A stretch of 64,000 nucleotides of DNA, taken from NCBI GenBank assembly GCA_027057345.1, contig JALUIX010000052.1, positions 16,258 through 80,257 of the forward strand, given 5' to 3'. Numbering within the stretch: the stretch's first letter is position 1; every line of letters starts with the position of its first letter. The DNA comes from S144-45 sp015494035. Its GTDB lineage: Bacteria > Pseudomonadota > Gammaproteobacteria > Xanthomonadales > Marinicellaceae. The notes below the pieces were generated by a model. The model had not been told where the DNA came from and ran no database searches. It was given only the letters and a program-made list of their open reading frames with translations. Of this stretch, positions 55,001 to 61,626 are shown piece after piece. The translations under genes were made by a program, and so were the position numbers.

Positions 55001-55074
55001 TTTTTGCGCGTGGCCTCGTCATGGACCAGGGTTTCGATCTGTTTCTTTTGTTTCGGTTTTCTTGCCATAGTCAT
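52015..55074 (-). CDS. Type III-like restriction-modification system, modification subunit (Mod)
   Basis: About 1010 residues once corrected. Beta-class methylase: catalytic QCIYLDPPYGIKFNSNFQ near residue 185 comes before the SAM motif LVLDPTCGSGTTAYVAEQWG near 474; the stretch between them is the target-recognition region. The C-terminal 500 residues are typical of large Mod proteins in this family (VESLSPHRVLAVDENDELV). Ten N at 54545-54554 plus a 12-base fold-back copy and an 8-base duplicate add a false ten-residue insert after LRGQ; without them the text reads GLRGQVQCIYLDPPYG. The start is ATG at 55074 (AGGA just upstream) or 55068. Bases about 53690-54350 are clearly richer in A and T than the rest. 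Confidence 0.9.
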   Translation of the reverse strand: MTMARKPKQKKQIETLVHDEATRKNIPTAEYQSVVPEEVQKPKEVRYPRGGNGLEEEKASRNRDLDPQLVWRGKDEQDWSDLVVHAPPLYIQEKVHPKVLIDDLMRRSEANEQAAAPQADLFADFNGIENEADKTEFYQHDARWTNRLILGDSLQVMASLAEREGLRGQAGHHXXXXGQVQCIYLDPPYGIKFNSNFQWSTTSRDVKDGKAEHITREPEQVKAFRDTWRDGIHSYLTYLRDRLLVARELLAETGAAIVQISDENQHRLRTVLDEIFGSENFVGEVVFTKTGGFGSDFFNGVYDILLIYAKDKTQCKFRQILIDKESSRSGLSNYGYLETCDLRVRPLSSREKEDVSLLPGGARNFGLHKITGSGGSGDPQPFTFEGHIFRLKGRQNWSAKYPDGMVRLAYAGRLGCTSKRIGYKRYFQDFPKIAITNLWIDTRGEMDVRYVVQTSEKVIERVILSFSDPGDLVLDPTCGSGTTAYVAEQWGRRWITIDTSRVALALARARIMGARYPYYLLADSPEGQQKEAEITRSAPSSRPTHGDIRHGFVYQRVPHITLKAIANNAEIDVIWERFEEKLKPLRKELTRAIAAIDPDWLKNFRATQRYDTELPEVIQEWEVPREAGFPWPEKAAKALQKLQASETDKKKLAQLKIINQTLGRNLTLEDLPDKPFDLWQDEQAIELHRRFWELRIERQKEIDVAIAAKADFEYLYDKPYEDKSKVRVAGPFTVESLSPHRVLAVDENDELVAQACEGRSAYGEEVGFVEMILDNLRTAGVQQAHKEDKIDFVSLTPWPGELVCAEGIYADSQGEKRAAILIGPEFGTVTRPDLVAAAREAADAGFDVLIACAFSFDAQCGELNKLGRLPILKARMNADLHMATDLKNTGKGNLFVIFGEPDIDILETDDGQIQVKINGVDVFHPQTGEVRSDGPEGIACWFIDTDYNEESFFVRHAYFLGAGDPYKALKTSLKAEIDPEAWESLHSDTSRPFPKPKTGRIAVKVINHLGDEVMKVFRV
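54545..54554. other. Scaffold gap (10 N) inside mod
   Basis: Placeholder run. The same eight bases CGGCCAGG (minus strand) occur on both sides of it, so the two contigs probably overlap and no real sequence is missing. Confidence 0.95.
54555..54610. repeat. 19-base inverted repeat next to the gap, likely assembly or amplification artefact
   Basis: Arms at 54555-54573 and 54592-54610 are exact complements (GGTGATGGCCAGCCTGGCC) with an 18-base loop. The right arm encodes the true VMASLAE of Mod; the outer 12 bases of the left arm translate to residues that do not belong (AGHH). This is the pattern of a strand end folding back on itself and being copied. Confidence 0.85.
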
Positions 55075-55155
55075 TTTTCCTGAACCATTCCACACTCCCC
55101 GGTGCTACCGAGCATTTTTTGAACCATGGATGAACACCAATTAACAATCCTTTTG

Positions 55156-55182
55156 TTCGTGTGTATTCGTGTGTATTCGTGT
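55156..55182. repeat. Short tandem repeat upstream of mod
   Basis: GTGTATTCGT occurs twice in a row with partial copies on each side, giving a 10-base period, in the 187-base space between the toxin stop and the mod start. That space (55075-55261) otherwise shows no gene; it may hold the mod promoter. Confidence 0.7.
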
Positions 55183-55261
55183 TTAACCAAGGTTCAACAT
55201 CGTGGGTAAGTGCCTGATTTTTTGGCGGATTGGTGTTTCAATCGGCAATACCGCAGTTTCC

Positions 55262-55573
55262 TCAGGTCTCTTGTTCACTCATCAGGCGTTGCCTGGTCGA
55301 GTCCGGATTAAGGCGGCTGTCCAGGACCGCATAAATCCGGATCTCCTCACCTTCAAATTGGTAATACACCGACCAGGGGAATCGTTTGGACAACAGCCGG
55401 TGATAGTGGCCGAAACAGACTCCATGCACCCCCGCACTGATGTGCAAGGATTCGATATCCGAATAAAGTGCATCGAGAAAATAACGACCGATGCCCTTTG
55501 CCTGTTTTTCGTAGAACCCGTATCCTGCCAGCAGATCCTGACGTGCGGCCTCGAGAATCCGAATCCTTTTCAC
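55262..55573 (-). CDS. RelE/ParE-family toxin
   Basis: 103 residues beginning with GTG (VKRIRILEAARQDLLAGYGFYEKQ). The RelE/ParE fold is seen in QAKGIGRYFLDALYSDIESL, HYHRLLSKRFPWSVYYQFEGEEIRIYAVLDSRLNPD. The GTG overlaps the antitoxin's TGA by four bases, the usual layout for this pair. ParE-like toxins inhibit gyrase and RelE-like ones cut mRNA; the sequence does not decide. It lies inside the restriction operon, between res and mod. Confidence 0.87.
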   Translation of the reverse strand: MKRIRILEAARQDLLAGYGFYEKQAKGIGRYFLDALYSDIESLHISAGVHGVCFGHYHRLLSKRFPWSVYYQFEGEEIRIYAVLDSRLNPDSTRQRLMSEQET

Positions 55574-55788
55574 TCGATTTCCTTGTCGATCCGCCGCTTG
55601 GCCGCTTCCCAATCCTCGAACGTGTCGTCACCGCGTGCAACGGCGGCTTCCCTTTTCGCAAGTAATTCACCATGCCAGGATGGGGCTGGCATTCGATCGG
55701 CATGTCGCCTCAAGTCATCCCATATGGCTTCCATGATTCTGAGTTTTTCTTCGATCGTCATCTCTGTTAAAGGGAGTGAAATAGCCAT
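55570..55788 (-). CDS. Addiction-module antitoxin (PF09720-type)
   Basis: 72 residues. MTIEEKLRIMEAIWDDLRR followed by PSWHGELLAKREAAVARGDDTFEDWEAAKRRI is the hallmark of the unstable antitoxin family that pairs with RelE/ParE toxins. It ends in the TGA that overlaps the toxin start. It is preceded nine bases upstream by the end of a small unrecognised ORF. Confidence 0.9.
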   Translation of the reverse strand: MAISLPLTEMTIEEKLRIMEAIWDDLRRHADRMPAPSWHGELLAKREAAVARGDDTFEDWEAAKRRIDKEIE

Positions 55789-55797
55789 TATCTCTAC

Positions 55798-56061
55798 CTA
55801 TGATTTGCAAAGTTGGGTTAGGACCCCAACAGCCAGTGTCTTGATGGAGTCAGGCCAGAAGGAGTGAAGGCCGGTGCTATTCATGGCATTGCTCCTTTGT
55901 CGGCCATGTCGATCCGGGCAGCAGCAGGAATACCCAAGGGGTCGGTACAGGCCAGGGATGGATGAGCGATCTACTGCCATGAGGTGAATGTACTTTGAAT
56001 TAATGGTTAATGCGCCAATATTTTCAAGAACGTTATTTGCTTTTAGCCTTGTAACTGACAT
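55798..56061 (-). CDS. Small unrecognised ORF between res and the antitoxin
   Basis: 87 residues (MSVTRLKANNVLENIGALTI...), not recognised. Support comes from position and signals only: GGGAGGTG lies 7-14 bases before the ATG, overlapping the end of res, and the stop is nine bases before the antitoxin. The second half has cysteine- and tryptophan-rich text that does not look like a folded domain. It may be a leader-like coupling ORF, a decayed gene, or chance. Confidence 0.35.
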   Translation of the reverse strand: MSVTRLKANNVLENIGALTINSKYIHLMAVDRSSIPGLYRPLGYSCCCPDRHGRQRSNAMNSTGLHSFWPDSIKTLAVGVLTQLCKS

Positions 56062-56063
56062 TT

Positions 56064-59000
56064 TTAGCACCTCCCTTCCTTGAAGACAGTGGCCAGCATC
56101 TTGTTGAATTCTTTTTCCACCTTTTGCTCAAAGTCTTCCTGCATTTCGTAGACATCGGTAAACTCGGCAAAAGCCCAGCGGCCATACTGGCCCAGATTAT
56201 TGACGCCAGGCACCCAGTTGGTTTCCATGGTGTTTTTTTTGTCCTTGGCATCCTCGCCCCGATAGCCCTTGATTTCGACAATCAGGTTCAGGGGATCTTC
56301 TCTGCCCTTGCCATCATCAATCTGGACAATAAAATCGGGGATATAGGTGCGTTTTTGCGAGCCGTAACGGTAAGGGACTTCCAGCCCCAGATTATGATTT
56401 TTTACATAAGATAACACCTTCGGGTGACTTTCTGCGATGCGGCAGAATTCGGCCTCCCAACTGCTGTCGAGGATCACCCAGTTGATGTGGCATTTGCGCG
56501 GGTCGGTTTCCCAACGTTCTGTTTTTGATGTGTTGAAATTGACATGGGCGGTGGAGCCAACCGGATTGTAGGGATCGAGAATGGCCCTGATCGGGCGATT
56601 TTTGTCCCGCTCGGCAAGCGAGATGGCGGCAATGATGCGTTCGCAAGCCATATCAGCCAGCTCTTCGTACATGAGTTGGGCAGGATAGGTCTTGCCTTTA
56701 CAGACCAGGTGATTGTCCAGCCATTGCCGTGTGATGCGCTTTAACCCGCCAAACAAATGCAGGGGCAGGTCGCTACCGGTATTGCGTTTCAGGTGATAAA
56801 GCAAGCGTGTGGTCAGCTGATAGATCAGGCTGGAGCGACGCAGTTCATTTGTGTGCACCAGATTAAGGTCAATGCCTTCCCCAATAATCCCCTGGTTTTT
56901 TGTGATGGAAGGCCCGATCAGGTCCGGGGTCAGTTCCAGGGTGGAATCCTCCGTAAACTTGGCAGTCAGGCGGTCTTCGGGGATTTCTGTGCGGTAACCG
57001 GAGACTCGTGGAAAGCGTATCTCCAGGTGATCCCTCTCCGGCCGAATTGCCTTGACCTGAATGGTTTCACGGGGCGGCTGGGGCGGAGCGACCACTGGCT
57101 TGGCGGTAAAATCAAACGGTATGCCCAGCACATCGGCATACTCCACATTAAACAGCCCTCTTTCGTTGAGGTCATAGGACTGACGGCGCAATGCCCGGCC
57201 AATCACCTGTTCACAAAGCAGTTGGGTGCCGAAAGCGCGCACGCCCAAAACGTGGGTGACGTTATTGGCATCCCAGCCTTCAGTCAGCATGGAAACCGAG
57301 ACGACACAACGGATTGATTCCCCAAGTGTGCCAGGCTTGCCAACCGTGTTCATGACCTCGCGCAACAGGGTTGAATCGTCAATGCCCTTGCCGGAACGCA
57401 GGCGGTGAGCCAGTTCGCCACCACGCTCCATGATTTCGCGCTTGAATCGCTCAATCTCATCCGCTGCCATGGTGCGGAAATTTTTGTCCAGCGATTCGCC
57501 TGATTCCAGTTGTTCACTGTCAATCAACAAGGTTCGGGGGCGGGGTAACGGGTTGCCGTGCTCGTCGAAATTTCGGAACAGCTCCAGGCGGCCGTTTTCC
57601 AGGGTGGTGGAACCGTCTTCATTTTTTCGGTGGAAGCCGGAGATGTAATCATAGACCAGCTTGGAAGTGGCCGTGTTGTTGCAGACGATGATGAAGCAGG
57701 GCGGGATGCGCAGGTCGGCCTCTTGCCACAGCTCGAAGGTCTTTTGGTAATGACCATAGAGGGCCTCGAGTGCGGTCTTGAGCGGGGTGGGTAACTTCAA
57801 TGGGTCGAGGGTTTTGGCCTGCCCCCTGCCCTTCTTGGGCATGTCCTTACGAATGTGTTCCCACAGGTTACGAAACATGGGCATTTCATCACCCGGAATA
57901 TTGTCAGCCACCGGCACCCGTGGCAACTTGACGATGCCGCATTCGATGGCATCCATCAGCGAGAAGTCGCTCATGGTCCAGGGAAACAGGGTGCCTTCGG
58001 CGTAACCCGATCCGCTAAGAAAAAACGGCGTGGCGGACAGATCAATCACCCGCGCCACACCCAACTGGCGGTTCACGGCTTCGAGTCCGGAAATCCAAAG
58101 TCGTGCTGCCTCCTTGTTTTTTTCAGCCTCTTTCCTTTCCTCGCCTTTTTTTTGCTCTTCCTCCGTGTTGCCGGGCTTTTCGCGGTAGCAATGATGGGCT
58201 TCATCATTGATAACCAGAATATTCTTCATGCCCATCAACTCAGGCATAACGCGTTGCAACATTTGCCCTTCTGTCTCCGTGGTCTGCAAGGGTTTACCAT
58301 GGCCCTGGAGTAATGCCCGTGCACCTTTGGAGAGCTCCATGCGTTCGCGCAATTTGAAAGCGTGATAATTGGTGATGACAATTTTTGCCTTTTCGAGATC
58401 CGGCAGCATGTCTGTTGGAATCAGCTCTCGGCTTTGATAATAGCTGTTGGGGTCATTTGGCATGATCACCCGCAGTCGATCCCGGATGGTGATGCCTGGA
58501 GCCACAACAAGAAAACCACGGGTAAATCGCTTACTCTGCGGGTGCCTAACCGCATTGACAGTTTGCCAGGCGATCAACATGGCCATGACGGTGGTTTTTC
58601 CAGCTCCAGTGGCCAACTTGAGCGCCAAACGTAATAATTCCGGATTGGCTTCATGGCTTGCATTAGCCAGATGTTCAAGGTATTTGTTGCCTGTCTTACC
58701 TAACTGTGGCGCCACTTCTGTTAACCAGATGGCTGTCTCCACCGCCTCAACCTGGCAAAAAAAGGGTCGAATTCCACTGAATTCATGGTGCCGCCAATGG
58801 CTCAGGAGACGAGCCGTTTCAGCCGTTACCTTCCATTGATCTTTGGGCAAGGCGCGCCATTTGTCCACCTCCTGCCTGACTCCATTGATAATGGCTGTAT
58901 GATCGTATTTTTGTTCTTCTGTAGACAGCTCGTTAAAGAGCAAATCCTTTTGCAGGCTTTTTTGCTTCTTCGGTTTGGGAATGGGAGTAATAAATTCCGC

Positions 59001-59123
59001 TGGTCTGCGTTGCGGAATAATTCTTTGGGTAGGTTGTCCGCTGTCGTCAAGTTCCCAGTGTTTGCGAGGGTATTCGTAGGGTGAGTTAAGAATCGGAGAT
59101 TCAAAAAACGTGTTGTTTGTCAT
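56064..59123 (-). CDS. Type III-like restriction subunit (Res), BPTD_3080-type helicase-nuclease
   Basis: 1019 residues. Superfamily 2 helicase motifs: LATGAGKTTVMAMLIAW (Walker A, about 170), VINDEAHHCYRE (motif II, about 306), LSATPFF (motif III), and QVIGRALRRQSYD (motif VI). The C-terminus carries a PD-(D/E)XK nuclease: RTYIPDFIVQIDDGKG (about 926) and NLIVEIKGYRG (about 950). It cuts DNA that lacks Mod methylation in classical type III systems, after ATP-driven movement. The start at 59123 (MTNNTFFES) is preferred to a frame 11 codons longer. It opens the minus-strand defence run. Confidence 0.92.
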   Translation of the reverse strand: MTNNTFFESPILNSPYEYPRKHWELDDSGQPTQRIIPQRRPAEFITPIPKPKKQKSLQKDLLFNELSTEEQKYDHTAIINGVRQEVDKWRALPKDQWKVTAETARLLSHWRHHEFSGIRPFFCQVEAVETAIWLTEVAPQLGKTGNKYLEHLANASHEANPELLRLALKLATGAGKTTVMAMLIAWQTVNAVRHPQSKRFTRGFLVVAPGITIRDRLRVIMPNDPNSYYQSRELIPTDMLPDLEKAKIVITNYHAFKLRERMELSKGARALLQGHGKPLQTTETEGQMLQRVMPELMGMKNILVINDEAHHCYREKPGNTEEEQKKGEERKEAEKNKEAARLWISGLEAVNRQLGVARVIDLSATPFFLSGSGYAEGTLFPWTMSDFSLMDAIECGIVKLPRVPVADNIPGDEMPMFRNLWEHIRKDMPKKGRGQAKTLDPLKLPTPLKTALEALYGHYQKTFELWQEADLRIPPCFIIVCNNTATSKLVYDYISGFHRKNEDGSTTLENGRLELFRNFDEHGNPLPRPRTLLIDSEQLESGESLDKNFRTMAADEIERFKREIMERGGELAHRLRSGKGIDDSTLLREVMNTVGKPGTLGESIRCVVSVSMLTEGWDANNVTHVLGVRAFGTQLLCEQVIGRALRRQSYDLNERGLFNVEYADVLGIPFDFTAKPVVAPPQPPRETIQVKAIRPERDHLEIRFPRVSGYRTEIPEDRLTAKFTEDSTLELTPDLIGPSITKNQGIIGEGIDLNLVHTNELRRSSLIYQLTTRLLYHLKRNTGSDLPLHLFGGLKRITRQWLDNHLVCKGKTYPAQLMYEELADMACERIIAAISLAERDKNRPIRAILDPYNPVGSTAHVNFNTSKTERWETDPRKCHINWVILDSSWEAEFCRIAESHPKVLSYVKNHNLGLEVPYRYGSQKRTYIPDFIVQIDDGKGREDPLNLIVEIKGYRGEDAKDKKNTMETNWVPGVNNLGQYGRWAFAEFTDVYEMQEDFEQKVEKEFNKMLATVFKEGRC

Positions 59124-59260
59124 CAGCAGTGGAAACCTGGCAAAGGAATGATGCAAAGTGCGTTAAACAAGTATATCACCCGATGGTTTACTGTATAGAC
59201 AATTCAGGTAAAAACAGAAAATGTATTGATATTTTGACGAAGGACCTGACTTTAAAGCAC

Positions 59261-59286
59261 AAAAAAGCCCGGCGATGCCGGGCTTG
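59261..59286 (-). terminator. Terminator after rpmJ
   Basis: Stem AAGCCCGGC / GCCGGGCTT with a three-base loop; on the minus strand it is followed by TTTTTT. It lies 46 bases after the rpmJ stop and separates it from the defence genes. Confidence 0.93.
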
Positions 59287-59332
59287 GGTTGTTCATGCGT
59301 GGCAGGGCCACGGCTGGCCGTGGTTTAACGGT

Positions 59333-59458
59333 TTAACGCTGGCGAGCCTTGAACTTGGGGTTGGATTTACAGATCACAAACACCTTGCCACGACGGCGAA
59401 CCACTTTGCAGTCACGGCTACGGGTTTTGGCTGATTTCAGAGAAGATAATACTTTCAT
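59333..59458 (-). CDS. rpmJ: 50S ribosomal protein L36, variant form (YkgO-like)
   Basis: 41 residues: MKVLSSLKSAKTRSRDCKVV, then RRRGKVFVICKSNPKFKA and RQR. It starts MKVLSSLKSAK like E. coli YkgO (RpmJ2) rather than MKVRASVK of the zinc-binding form. Only two of the zinc-site cysteines remain (in SRDCKVV and VICKSN), which fits the zinc-independent type. Such paralogs are often induced by zinc shortage through Zur; no Zur box was identified here. Confidence 0.9.
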   Translation of the reverse strand: MKVLSSLKSAKTRSRDCKVVRRRGKVFVICKSNPKFKARQR

Positions 59459-59554
59459 GGTTCTACCGGTTTTCGTAAAAGTGCGACATTATAAGGGCAA
59501 GCGAAGGGAATAACAAGCCGCTTGCCCACTTGATTGACCGTGGCCTTTTCCGGT

Positions 59555-60226
59555 CTATTCCGCCGGTGGCGTGGGGGTGATGGTCAGTTCCACGCGACGG
59601 TTTTGTTCGCGCCCCTGGGGCGTGTCGTTGCTGGCGATGGGGTATCGCTCGCCATGGCCGCGCGGCACCAGCCGGGACGGGTCGATGCCCTGGCTGGCCA
59701 GGTAATCCGCAACACTGTATGCTCGTTCTTCAGACAGTTTCTGGTTGTAGTCGTCCGGGCCGGTGGAGTCGGTGTGGCCGTCAATGTTCAACCGCGTGTC
59801 CTTGTATTTTTTCAACACCTTGGCGACGGAATTGAGCACCGGGTAAAACTCGCTGCGGATGTTGTATTCGTCCACGTTGAAGGTGATGTTGCTGGGCATG
59901 ATGAGGCGGATCTGATCGCCGTCACGCACCACGCGCACGCCCGTGCCTTCCAGCTCCCGACGCAATTCGGCTTCCTGATGGTCCATGTAGGCGCCCACGC
60001 TGGCACCGATCAGGCCGCAGCCCAGGGCGGCGTTACGGGCGCTGCGACCATTGCGGGTGGCGCCGATAAGTCCACACACTACCGCCGCTCCAGCGCCGTA
60101 TTTGGTGGCCTTGCTGACCTTCTTCTCACCTGTGTATGGGTCATAGGTGGCGCAGCCGCCCAGTATGGCGCCTGCCAGGGCCACAACGAGGGCCGATCGA
60201 ACATTCTTTTGTGCGGTTATTTTCAT
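59555..60226 (-). CDS. OmpA-family peptidoglycan-associated lipoprotein (YiaD-like)
   Basis: 223 residues. Lipoprotein signal (SALVVALAGAILGGCATYD, lipobox LGGC), then a glycine-rich membrane-like region (AAVVCGLIGATRNGRSARNAALGCGLIGASVGAYM) and an OmpA C-terminal domain with the peptidoglycan-binding pattern LNIDGHTDSTGPDDYNQKLSEERAYSVADYL and REQNRRVELTI. It likely links the outer membrane to the cell wall. The longer frame to 60337 lacks a signal start and is rejected. Confidence 0.9.
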   Translation of the reverse strand: MKITAQKNVRSALVVALAGAILGGCATYDPYTGEKKVSKATKYGAGAAVVCGLIGATRNGRSARNAALGCGLIGASVGAYMDHQEAELRRELEGTGVRVVRDGDQIRLIMPSNITFNVDEYNIRSEFYPVLNSVAKVLKKYKDTRLNIDGHTDSTGPDDYNQKLSEERAYSVADYLASQGIDPSRLVPRGHGERYPIASNDTPQGREQNRRVELTITPTPPAE

Positions 60227-60376
60227 CGCTTTATCCTGTGGTTTTGTCAGGGAAGGCGCACAGCATAGCCGAAGAAAGGTTAACAATTCCTTAATACGCG
60301 GATGCCTTGGTCTGTTTTGTGACGAAATACCGGGCAATCTGCCTGGCTCAGTGTATTTCCAAGATAAAATGGCTGC

Positions 60377-61483
60377 CTATTCCGGACTTTCCTTGCTGTC
60401 TGGTGCGCCCTGGTCAGAATAAGACGCTTGTTTGGCACTGCTTTCGTTATAGGTACTATTTTTATACTGACTTTTCTGCTCCGCCAGGTATTGAGCGATG
60501 TCACTGATGAGTTTGTCCAGCCCGTGCCGGGCCACGGAGGAAATCACGTACCAGGGGCCTTGCCAATCCAACTGTTGCACATATTCCCGCGCCTGGGCCT
60601 GCGCTTCTTCGGGCGTCATCACATCGGCCTTGGTGAACACCAGCCAGCGGGTTTTGCCCTTGAGTTGTTCATCAAAGCGTTCCAGCTCTTTTTCCAGCGC
60701 CCTGACCTGCTGTACCGGGTCGGCCGCGCCTTCATAGGCCGGCAATTCCACCATGTGCAGCAACAAGCCGGTGCGCTGCAAATGTTTCAGAAACTGAATG
60801 CCAAGACCGGCGCCTTCGGCGGCACCTTCAATCAGGCCGGGAATATCGGCCACCACAAAGCTGGTGTCGCCATCAATACGCACCACGCCCAGGCTGGGGT
60901 ATAGGGTGGTAAATGGATAATCAGCAATGCGCGGGCGGGCTTTGGAAACGGCGTTCACAAAGGTGGATTTGCCGGCATTGGGAAAACCCAGCAGGCCCAC
61001 ATCGGCCAGCACTTTCAGTTCCAGCAACAGCTGCCGTTCTTCACCCGGTTCGCCGGAGGTAAATTGCTTGGGCGCGCGATTGGTGGAGCTTTTGAAATGG
61101 ATATTGCCCAGACCGCCCTTGCCGCCTCTGGCCACCACCAGTTGCTGGCCGTGTTCGGTCAGATCACCCAGCCGGGTGTCAGTTTCCAGGTCATAGACTT
61201 CCGTGCCCACCGGCACGCGGATAATCAGGTCTTCGCCGCTTTTGCCGGTCATCTGCCGGCCGGAGCCACTTTGGCCTTTTTCGGCCTGAAAGTCGCGCGC
61301 GTGACGAAAATCCACCAGGGTGTTCAGGCCTTCATGGGCCAGCAGGATCACGTCACCACCCTTACCGCCATCACCACCATCGGGGCCGCCCTTGGGAATA
61401 TATTTTTCGCGGCGGAAGCTCGCCGAACCGCTGCCACCGTGACCGGCACGCACGCGGATTTTCGCTTCATCAACAAATTTCAT
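60377..61483 (-). CDS. obgE: ObgE/CgtA ribosome-assembly GTPase
   Basis: 368 residues. N-terminal glycine-rich Obg fold (MKFVDEAKIRVRAGHGGSG, GGPDGGDGGKGGDVIL, GSGRQMTGKSGEDLIIRVP). G domain with GFPNAGKSTFVNAV (G1), DIPGLIEGAAEGAG (G3), FTKADV (G4) and a short acidic/serine C-terminus. The domain order and length match E. coli (390). It binds the large subunit and responds to ppGpp. Usually rplU-rpmA lie upstream; here ppsA is divergent instead. Confidence 0.97.
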   Translation of the reverse strand: MKFVDEAKIRVRAGHGGSGSASFRREKYIPKGGPDGGDGGKGGDVILLAHEGLNTLVDFRHARDFQAEKGQSGSGRQMTGKSGEDLIIRVPVGTEVYDLETDTRLGDLTEHGQQLVVARGGKGGLGNIHFKSSTNRAPKQFTSGEPGEERQLLLELKVLADVGLLGFPNAGKSTFVNAVSKARPRIADYPFTTLYPSLGVVRIDGDTSFVVADIPGLIEGAAEGAGLGIQFLKHLQRTGLLLHMVELPAYEGAADPVQQVRALEKELERFDEQLKGKTRWLVFTKADVMTPEEAQAQAREYVQQLDWQGPWYVISSVARHGLDKLISDIAQYLAEQKSQYKNSTYNESSAKQASYSDQGAPDSKESPE

Positions 61484-61626
61484 GGGGGCATTTTATCGTA
61501 AAAGTGCCGCAGCCATTCAACTCATTGCCGTTTCCCGAACACACAAGGGGAACTGGCCGCCATACGCCACGGAATGGTAGAATACGCCCCTTGATTGTGT
61601 CCACCTTCACTCATCCGGAGCCACCC

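Noticed and set aside
55150..55200. CRISPR-like repeat
   Set aside because: Only a 10-base unit repeated about two and a half times with no spacers; no CRISPR array or cas gene in the window.
45561..59123. BREX, DISARM or Dnd/Ssp system
   Set aside because: No PglZ, BrxL/BrxC, DrmA/DrmB or DndA-E/SspB-D homologue is visible; only the general themes of methylase and ATPase are shared.
45396..59123. Integrative element with attachment sites
   Set aside because: No integrase, excisionase or direct repeats at a tRNA were found around the defence genes; the tRNA genes lie more than 10 kb away.
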